39,918 bases of DNA from CALANV01 sp036381615 (GTDB lineage: Bacteria; Pseudomonadota; Alphaproteobacteria; CACIAM-22H2). The notes beneath the pieces were generated by a model. It did not search any database, had not been told where the DNA came from, and was given only the letters and a program-made list of their open reading frames with translations. Shown piece after piece: positions 34,290 through 39,918 of the stretch. A program made the translations under genes and the position numbers. Every line of letters starts with the position of its first letter. Positions within the stretch are counted from its first letter, which is position 1. Location of the stretch: assembly GCA_036381615.1 (NCBI GenBank), contig DASVCL010000020.1:1-39918 (forward strand), in the 5' to 3' direction.

Positions 34290-35618
34290 ATGAAGGGCGA
34301 GGAAATGCCCATGCGCCCGGCCGAGTGGAGCGGAACGCTCGGACGCGTGCGGCTCCGCACGCTCGTTCTCATCCGGTGGCTTGCCATCGCCGGTCAGCTG
34401 GTCACGCTCATGGCGGTCCAGTTCGGCTTCGGCTTCGAGTTGCCGCTCAACCCGGCGCTTGCGGCGATCGGCGCATCGGCGGTGCTCAATCTGGTCCTGA
34501 CGTTGTACCGGCCGGCGGCGCGTCTCGGCGACCGCGGCGCGCTCGCGCTGCTCGGCTGGGACCTGGTTCAGCTTGGCGTCCTGCTTCACTTCACGGGCGG
34601 CCTGACCAATCCCTTCGCCGTCATGCTGCTCGCCCCGATCGCGATCTCCGCGACCGTGCTGTCGCGCAACAGCACGATCGTCCTGTGCGGGCTCGGCATC
34701 GCGTGCGTCACGACTCTCGCCTTGTGGTACGAGCCTCTGCCCTGGCCCGGCGGCGGTCTGACGTTCCCATGGCTCTACGTGGCGGGGCTATGGGCGGCGT
34801 CGACGATCAGCATGATTTTTCTTGCCTTGTACATCGGGAGCGTCGCCGTCGAGGCCCGGCGCATGTCGGACGCGCTCGCGGCGTCTCAGGCGGCGCTCGC
34901 ACGCGAACAGCGGCTGTCCGCACTTGGCGCCCTTGCCGCCGCCGCCGCACACGAACTCGGTACGCCGCTGGGCACCATCGCCGTCATCGCCCGCGAGATT
35001 GCGCGCGATCTCCCGAAGGACAACCCGCTTGCCGAGGACGCGGCGCTTCTGGTCGCCGAGGCGGGCCGGTGCCGCGACATTCTTGCCCGGCTTGCGGCGC
35101 GGCCCGAAGCGGACGAAAATTCCCCGTTCGCCGTGCTGCCGGTATCGGCGCTCGTCCAGACGGCGGCCGCTCCATTTCGGCGCGATCCGGTATCCATCGA
35201 CTTCGTCGCAGCCGGCGGCCCCGATGGCGGCGATGAGCCATACGTGGCGCACAAGCCCGAGATCGTCCACGGCCTCGGTGCGTTCGTCGAGAACGCGGTC
35301 CAGTTCGCGCGCGGCCGCGTCGAGGTCCGTACGAGCTGGGACAAGGCGAGCGTGGAGGTTTCGATCGCCGATGACGGTCCGGGTTTTGCGCCGGCCATCC
35401 TCGATCGCCTCGGCGAACCGTATCTGTCGTCCCGCAATGCCGAGGGCGAGCACATGGGGTTGGGAATCTTCATCGCCAAGACACTGCTCGAACGGACCGG
35501 CGGCAGCATCGAAGCCGGTAACCAGTCCGAAGGCGGCGCCGTCGTCCGCATCACCTGGCCGCGGGCGCGCATCGCCGTTCCACCCGAATACGTTCGATCC
35601 GCCGAGGCTGCACAATGA
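34290..35618 (+). CDS. regB: Redox sensor histidine kinase RegB/PrrB/ActS
   Basis: This 442-residue kinase has about six membrane helices in its first 190 residues. The quinone-binding motif GGLTNPF is at residues 103-109. The H-box is AAAAHELGTPLGT with phospho-acceptor His221. Cys261, in AEAGRCRDIL, lies exactly 40 residues after it, the same spacing as the redox-active Cys of Rhodobacter RegB (His225, Cys265). N, G1 and G2 boxes (ENAVQFA, DDGPGF, GLGIFIA) follow. The ATG at 34290 has AGGGGG upstream; a frame open to 34209 is the alternative. It overlaps regA by 4 nt. RegB senses quinone redox state and, through RegA, controls energy metabolism genes. Confidence 0.95.
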   Translation: MKGEEMPMRPAEWSGTLGRVRLRTLVLIRWLAIAGQLVTLMAVQFGFGFELPLNPALAAIGASAVLNLVLTLYRPAARLGDRGALALLGWDLVQLGVLLHFTGGLTNPFAVMLLAPIAISATVLSRNSTIVLCGLGIACVTTLALWYEPLPWPGGGLTFPWLYVAGLWAASTISMIFLALYIGSVAVEARRMSDALAASQAALAREQRLSALGALAAAAAHELGTPLGTIAVIAREIARDLPKDNPLAEDAALLVAEAGRCRDILARLAARPEADENSPFAVLPVSALVQTAAAPFRRDPVSIDFVAAGGPDGGDEPYVAHKPEIVHGLGAFVENAVQFARGRVEVRTSWDKASVEVSIADDGPGFAPAILDRLGEPYLSSRNAEGEHMGLGIFIAKTLLERTGGSIEAGNQSEGGAVVRITWPRARIAVPPEYVRSAEAAQ

Positions 35619-36166
35619 ATGTTTCAACTGCCGGACAGATGCAAAAACGTCTTCTGATCGTCGATGACGACGAAATCTTCGGACAGCGCCTCGCCCGTGC
35701 CATGGAGCGACGGGGTTTTGCCGTATCTGTTGCCGACAGCGTCGCTGCGGGCATTGCCGCGGCGCGTGGATCGCCGCCCGACTACGCGGTCGTCGATCTG
35801 AGACTGGGCGACGGAAGCGGGTTGAGCGTCGTCCAGGCGGTGCGCGAAGTGGCGCCGACGGCGCGCATCATCGTGTTGACCGGCTACGGCAATATTGCGA
35901 CCGCGGTCGCCGCGATGAAGGCGGGGGCGATCGACTATCTGCCCAAACCGGCCGATGCGGACGCCATCGAGGCGGCGCTGCTGACGCAGGACCGTCCGTT
36001 GCCGCCGCCGCCCGAACATCCGATGTCCGCGGACAGGGTCCGCTGGGAGCACATTCAGCGGGTGTACGAACAGTGTGATCGAAACGTGTCGGAGACGGCG
36101 CGACGGCTCAACATGCATCGCCGGACGCTGCAGCGCATCCTGGCCAAGCACGCGCCGCGCGAATAG
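35615..36166 (+). CDS. regA: Response regulator RegA/PrrA/ActR
   Basis: This 183-residue regulator has a receiver domain with the acidic pocket VDDDE (residues 16-20), phospho-acceptor Asp61 in VVDLRLGDGSGL, Thr in IIVLTGYGN and Lys in DYLPKPAD. A proline linker (PLPPPPEHPM) precedes a Fis-type helix-turn-helix, NVSETARRLNMHRRTLQRIL, the nearly invariant DNA-binding sequence of RegA orthologues. The ATG at 35615 overlaps the regB stop by 4 nt. An inverted repeat spans its stop codon and ends the pair. Confidence 0.96.
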   Translation: MNVSTAGQMQKRLLIVDDDEIFGQRLARAMERRGFAVSVADSVAAGIAAARGSPPDYAVVDLRLGDGSGLSVVQAVREVAPTARIIVLTGYGNIATAVAAMKAGAIDYLPKPADADAIEAALLTQDRPLPPPPEHPMSADRVRWEHIQRVYEQCDRNVSETARRLNMHRRTLQRILAKHAPRE

Positions 36167-36177
36167 CCGCGGCGCGT
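36150..36177. terminator. Perfect inverted repeat between regA and the convergent EAL gene
   Basis: A 10-bp perfect stem (ACGCGCCGCG at 36150-36159 and CGCGGCGCGT at 36168-36177) with an 8-nt loop covers the regA stop codon and lies 14 nt from the stop of the convergent EAL gene. It can fold on both transcripts, so it probably serves as a bidirectional terminator, though there is no T-run. Confidence 0.5.
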
Positions 36178-36191
36178 CAGTCGCGCGCGGA

Positions 36192-37433
36192 TTACCGGGC
36201 CGGACCGGGATTCGATTTCCTGGCGGCGGCGTACAACGCGTCGACATGGCGGCCCTGGAACAGCGTGATGCCGCAGGCCCGCCCGACGCGGATGGCGTCT
36301 TCGTTTTCGCAGCGGCAAAGAATGACGCGTGACTCGCCGATGCTGCGGACGAGATTTCTGAGATCCTCCTGGCGCCGTTCCCCGGCCTCGTCCGCCAGAT
36401 CGGGCGACCAGACGATCTTGACAAAGTCGACGCCGAGACGTTCGCGGTCGATGAGCGGCGCGGTGAGATAGGAAAGCCCATCGACGCACAGGCGGTAGCC
36501 ACGGTCGCGCACGAAGTCGCGCGCGAACAGGTACGAACCCATATCGGCGAAAATGTCGACGAGCTGCAGCTCGAACACGACGGTGCCGCGCGAGACGCTT
36601 GTCAGCGCCTCGTCGAAGGCGAGAAACTCCTGGGACAGCAGTGTCGCGACGTTCAGGTTCAGGCTGAACCGCGACGAAAGCGTCGAGTCCTGGAGCCGCG
36701 GCAGTGTCGCGAGCATCCGCTTGTCGAGCGTCTCGGTCAGGCGCTGAAACAGCCAGCGATTTGAGGCGATGTCGGTGGTGGGCGCGACGGTGCGCTGCAG
36801 GTCGCTGATCGACACGAACAGTTCGCTGAACACCGGATGCGGGGGCGCGCCGGGCACGATGGCGCATACCGCCTGCCGGCGGATGAGGTTCGACAGGTCG
36901 GCGCGAGCAAGCGCCTGCTCGATGCGGCCGAGCTGTTCGGGTTCCAGCGGTTTGAGCTTCACTTCCGCCGGTGGCGGGGGCGGCGCCGGCTCCTTCCGAC
37001 GCCGTTGTTCATGTTCGACGATCTGCCGAGCGAGCAGAAGGAACGCGTCGTAGTGCCGCTCGAGATCGAAACAGGTGCAGAAGCGATCCGGTTCGCCCGG
37101 ATCGTGCGTTTGGATGAACGGATCTTCGCTGAAGAGATAGCGAAGTTTCACGATGACGCCATCGAGCTCGGTCGGTGTGGCGTCCTTGCAGACGAAGACC
37201 AGATCGGCGTTCGACAGCGGAAAGAGCTGACCGTCGTGGGTGCGGACCAGGCCTTCGACCGTGTTCCAGGCGATGCGAAGATGGTGTTCGCGTCGGTTGT
37301 GCGGCTTGAGCTTCGACAGATGGACGTGGACGGCATGGCGTCCGGCGCGATGACGATCCAGCCGCTCGGCGTAGTCGAGCAGCAGCGCCTCCTGCGTGGG
37401 GAGTCGATCGTCTTGCGTCGGGCGTGCCCGCAT
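36192..37433 (-). CDS. Degenerate EAL-domain protein
   Basis: The 413-residue protein has an unfamiliar N-terminal 150 residues, then a proline- and charge-rich linker (EHEQRRRKEPAPPPPP), and a C-terminal EAL-like fold from about residue 195. The EAL glutamate survives as Glu204 (FSELFVSI); Asn259/Asn261, Glu288 (VVFELQL) and Lys339 (FVKIVW) align with metal and substrate residues, and the end GITLFQGRHVD matches the family. The DDFG motif is replaced by VDGL (317-320), which would impair hydrolysis of c-di-GMP. It is therefore probably a c-di-GMP receptor or a protein-binding module. It convergently meets regA and precedes a polysaccharide gene. Confidence 0.78.
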   Translation of the reverse strand: MRARPTQDDRLPTQEALLLDYAERLDRHRAGRHAVHVHLSKLKPHNRREHHLRIAWNTVEGLVRTHDGQLFPLSNADLVFVCKDATPTELDGVIVKLRYLFSEDPFIQTHDPGEPDRFCTCFDLERHYDAFLLLARQIVEHEQRRRKEPAPPPPPAEVKLKPLEPEQLGRIEQALARADLSNLIRRQAVCAIVPGAPPHPVFSELFVSISDLQRTVAPTTDIASNRWLFQRLTETLDKRMLATLPRLQDSTLSSRFSLNLNVATLLSQEFLAFDEALTSVSRGTVVFELQLVDIFADMGSYLFARDFVRDRGYRLCVDGLSYLTAPLIDRERLGVDFVKIVWSPDLADEAGERRQEDLRNLVRSIGESRVILCRCENEDAIRVGRACGITLFQGRHVDALYAAARKSNPGPAR

Positions 37434-37574
37434 AAATTTGTTCCGGCCGGAAAGGCTCTCTTTTCGGCGAATAAGGGCCCGAAAGAGGTTGCGAAACCGT
37501 GAACGCCGGCCGCCGGGCCCCGATCCCGCGTCATGGCCTCGCCGGGTGCCCGCGCTTTCCGTGCCGGCCGTCGG

Positions 37575-38984
37575 TCAGTATGCGTTCTTGTTGACGAAGC
37601 CCAGGAAGGGCGTGAGGAGCAGGATCTTGATGTCGAAGAGAAGCGACCAGTTGTCGATGTAATACAGGTCGTACTGGACGCGCCGGGCCATCTTCTCGGG
37701 CGTATCGGTCTCGCCCCGCAGGCCATTGACCTGCGCCCAGCCGGTGATTCCGGGTTTGACCCGGTGACGGCTCAGATAGTCGTCGATGATCGTCGCGTAT
37801 TGCTCGTTGTGGGCGACGGCGTGGGGTCGCGGCCCGACCAGGGACATCTCGCCCTTGATGACGTTGAGCAGTTGCGGCAGCTCGTCCAGGCTCGTCCGGC
37901 GCAGGAAGGCGCCGACCCGGGTGACCCTGGGGTCGTTCCGACGTGCCTGCGGCACGGCCGGATCCTCGCCCGCCGACACATGCATGGTCCGGAACTTGTA
38001 GACCGTTATCGGATTGTTATTGAAGCCGTAGCGCTTCTGCCGGAACAGGACCGGACCGGGGCTGTCGAGGCGGATGGCGAGTGCGACCACCAGCAGGACC
38101 GGTGCGAAGAGGACCAGCAGCAGGACCGCGAGAATCCGGTCCTCGAGCGCCTTGATGACGAGGCTCCAGCCGGACAGCGGCCGTTCGAGGACCGCCAGCA
38201 TCGGCACCCCGGCAAGCGGCAGGAACCGCCGCACCGGCAGCGTCCATCCGACATAATCGGGACAGAGTTTGACGTTCGTCGGAACGACCTTGAGCCGCTT
38301 GACGATGGTCTGGATGTATTCGCGTTCCTGCCATGGCACCGCGACGACGATCTCGTCGATCGGATACATCCGGACATAGCGGACGAGATCGTCGACCGTG
38401 CCCCGGAAGGCGTATCCCTCGATCTCGGAGGCGTCGTTCACGCGGTCGTCGAACACGCCGACGATGCGATATTGCTTTTCGCCCTGGGCCTTCAGGTGCT
38501 GCAGTACCTGACGGGCAAGCGGCCCGGCACCGATGATCGCAACGTTGAGAGTCAACCGGCCGGCGCGGCGCCAGCGTTCCATCTGCGTCAGGACCAGGAT
38601 GCGGGCGAGAACGAGACCGCCGAGCGTCAACGCGAACCAGCCCAGCGCGAAGGCGCGCGAGAAGGCGATCGAAGTCTGCGTGAAATAGGCAAGCGCGATG
38701 AGGCTCAGCATCACCGCCGTCCAGCTCATCGCGACGAGTCCGATCTGCGCCGTCAGCCGCATCAGATTGTCGAACTCGTACACCCGTGCGATCTGCATGT
38801 AGTTCGCGGTAAGCGCCACCGCCGCCAGGATCGCCATGATGTAGAGGTTGGGAAGGACGTAGGTATCGTGCCGGATCCAATAGGAGATCACGGCGGCCAC
38901 GACGACGATGGCGACGTCGGCGATACGAAGCGCCCCCGAGACCCACGCCTCGAGGTCGGCAGCGGCGACACGATTTGGAGCCAT
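37575..38984 (-). CDS. Undecaprenyl-phosphate glucose phosphotransferase
   Basis: The 469-residue WcaJ/ExoY-type enzyme transfers a sugar-1-phosphate to undecaprenyl phosphate, starting a polysaccharide repeat unit. It has about five N-terminal membrane helices, a central Rossmann-like domain with AIIGAGPLARQVLQHL (near residue 150), another membrane segment and the C-terminal transferase domain. The latter shows KRYGFNNNPITVYKFRTM, RTSLDELPQLLNVIKGEMS, LVGPRPHAVAHNE and KPGITGWAQVNGLRGET. The full family length is present. The start at 38984 has little Shine-Dalgarno; it diverges from the UDP-sugar gene across 604 nt. Which sugar is used cannot be read. Confidence 0.93.
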   Translation of the reverse strand: MAPNRVAAADLEAWVSGALRIADVAIVVVAAVISYWIRHDTYVLPNLYIMAILAAVALTANYMQIARVYEFDNLMRLTAQIGLVAMSWTAVMLSLIALAYFTQTSIAFSRAFALGWFALTLGGLVLARILVLTQMERWRRAGRLTLNVAIIGAGPLARQVLQHLKAQGEKQYRIVGVFDDRVNDASEIEGYAFRGTVDDLVRYVRMYPIDEIVVAVPWQEREYIQTIVKRLKVVPTNVKLCPDYVGWTLPVRRFLPLAGVPMLAVLERPLSGWSLVIKALEDRILAVLLLVLFAPVLLVVALAIRLDSPGPVLFRQKRYGFNNNPITVYKFRTMHVSAGEDPAVPQARRNDPRVTRVGAFLRRTSLDELPQLLNVIKGEMSLVGPRPHAVAHNEQYATIIDDYLSRHRVKPGITGWAQVNGLRGETDTPEKMARRVQYDLYYIDNWSLLFDIKILLLTPFLGFVNKNAY

Positions 38985-39588
38985 CAGATTTTCAATAGAA
39001 TGGAGCGGCGCAGATGCTCACCTGGATCCGCAGCCCGGCGTAGCGGACCGTCCGTTTCCTGTCCAGGAACCGCCCGAACATATCGGAATCGGCACCACAA
39101 CGCCAAGGCCACCAACGATACCGCGTTGCTACCCCGGGCAGTCGTGCCGCGCCGGCCGTCGGCACGTGGGACGGCCTGCCGGCGCCGGCGTCCAGGATCC
39201 GGTTTGCGGTCCCCGGCGGCGCCCCATCCTTCGCGCCGCACGCCGGGCGGCGCAGCTATGCACGGTCCGGCCAGCGTCCTCTCGCCTCATGATCTGGTCC
39301 AGGGGGATAACGGATGGGGGGCGGAAATCATCCGCCGGCAAGTTTTCAATCCGGCTGAGGGGCGGCATGCCTGCGCGCCTGCACACCGGCATACCCGGAA
39401 CGGCCGCCGGGGGCAGCCGTTCTCCTTTCGGTTCGATCGTGCCCGTTCGGGTGCGGGATGATCGCGCATGGCGGGCCGCCGGTTGACTTGTTCTTCATTC
39501 TGAGAGATTGGTCGCCGGTCCTTGCCTGCTCGCCCCCGGAACCGAAATTCCGGCTCACGACGACAGGGCTTCGGCCAACGGAAAGACC
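38985..39588. other. Long intergenic region between divergent polysaccharide genes
   Basis: These 604 nt separate the sugar transferase and the UDP-sugar decarboxylase-like gene. Open frames on either strand carry no family signature. It holds a GGCGGA/TCCGCC hairpin (39320-39336, 5-nt loop) and a possible promoter near 39483. Its size leaves room for a regulated bidirectional promoter or a small RNA, for which I see no firm evidence. Confidence 0.5.
39483..39511 (+). promoter_or_regulatory. Weak candidate promoter for the UDP-sugar gene
   Basis: TTGACT (39483-39488) matches five of six -35 bases, with a 17-nt spacer to GATTGG (39506-39511), a poor -10 element. It is 77 nt upstream of the gene start and lies in the most AT-rich part of the spacer. 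Confidence 0.25.
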
Positions 39589-39918
39589 ATGGGACCTCGC
39601 AAGCGCATTCTCGTCACCGGCGGTGCCGGCTTTCTGGGCTCGCATCTGTGCGAGCGGCTCCTAGCCGACAAGCACGACGTGCTGTGTGTCGACAACTATT
39701 TCACGGGAACGAAGGCGAACATCGCCCATCTGATGGGGGCGACCCACTTCGAGGTCATGCGGCACGATGTGACCTTCCCGCTCTATGTCGAGGTTGACGA
39801 GATCTACAACCTGGCCTGTCCGGCGTCGCCGGTGCACTACCAGCACGACCCGGTGCAGACGACCAAGACGTCGGTCCACGGCGCCATCAACATGCTGGGC
39901 CTGGCCAAGCGGGTGAAG
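39589..39918 (+). CDS. UDP-glucuronate decarboxylase-like NAD-dependent epimerase (partial)
   Basis: The first 110 codons are present; the gene runs off the window end in frame. The N-terminus RILVTGGAGFLGSHLCERLL holds the NAD-binding GGxGFxG motif of short-chain sugar dehydratases. The stretches VDNYFTGTKANIAHL, FEVMRHDVTFPLYVEVDEI and NLACPASPVHYQHDPVQTTK are characteristic of UDP-glucuronate decarboxylase (UDP-xylose synthase), which makes UDP-xylose. The catalytic YxxxK lies beyond the end and cannot be checked. It diverges from a sugar phosphotransferase gene, supporting a polysaccharide role. Confidence 0.88.
   Translation, partial: MGPRKRILVTGGAGFLGSHLCERLLADKHDVLCVDNYFTGTKANIAHLMGATHFEVMRHDVTFPLYVEVDEIYNLACPASPVHYQHDPVQTTKTSVHGAINMLGLAKRVK

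Overview
The window is high-GC, gene-dense DNA of an alphaproteobacterium, most plausibly Rhodospirillales-like. This rests on a complete-looking RegB/RegA redox two-component pair, a CbiG-CobJ fusion, CobN/CobW/CobO-type cobalamin genes, an intracellular PHB depolymerase with a cysteine nucleophile, and many ATGA start/stop overlaps. The taxonomic call is an inference from gene content; no rRNA or tRNA is present.

Layout. 100-3489: an orphan UgpC/MalK-type ATPase, a small conserved hypothetical, a GNAT acetyltransferase and an EamA-type transporter. 3521-30549: a cobalamin (B12) island of about 27 kb. Its left edge is PhaZ, then cobB preceded by a SCO-family copper protein and a small lipoprotein, then cobA. 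On the plus strand follow an anion-type permease, cbiD, cobK and an ankyrin protein. A minus-strand six-gene operon cbiX-cobH-cobL-cobI-cbiG/cobJ-cobM has every junction overlapping by 4 nt. Plus-strand cobD (CbiB) is divergent from it. A second minus-strand operon cobP-cobW-cobN-cobO-(SYLF gene)-cobQ sits behind a clear cobalamin riboswitch at about 27359-27558. Then come cobC and cobS (CobV) on minus and cobT on plus. 30558-36166: regulators (LysR, Crp-type), an ABC-2 exporter and RegB/RegA. 36192-39918: a degenerate EAL-domain protein, a membrane glycosyl-1-phosphate transferase and the start of a UDP-glucuronate decarboxylase-like gene, which look like the edge of a polysaccharide locus.

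Pathway logic. The corrin genes mix two textbook routes. CbiX, CbiD and a full CbiG belong to the early-cobalt ('anaerobic') route, while CobN and CobW are linked with the late-cobalt ('aerobic') route. CobG, CobZ, CobF, CobS/CobT chelatase subunits, BluB and the aminopropanol-arm genes are not in the window. Steps from uroporphyrinogen III (CobA) through ring contraction, amidation (CobB, CobQ), adenosylation (CobO), arm attachment (CobD) and nucleotide loop assembly (CobP, CobT, CobS, CobC) are otherwise covered. The dual chelatase set, the riboswitch with an apparent Shine-Dalgarno hairpin before a TTG-started cobP, and non-B12 guest genes inside the operons are the points most worth checking. 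I see no CRISPR array, prophage, transposon or plainly new defence system.
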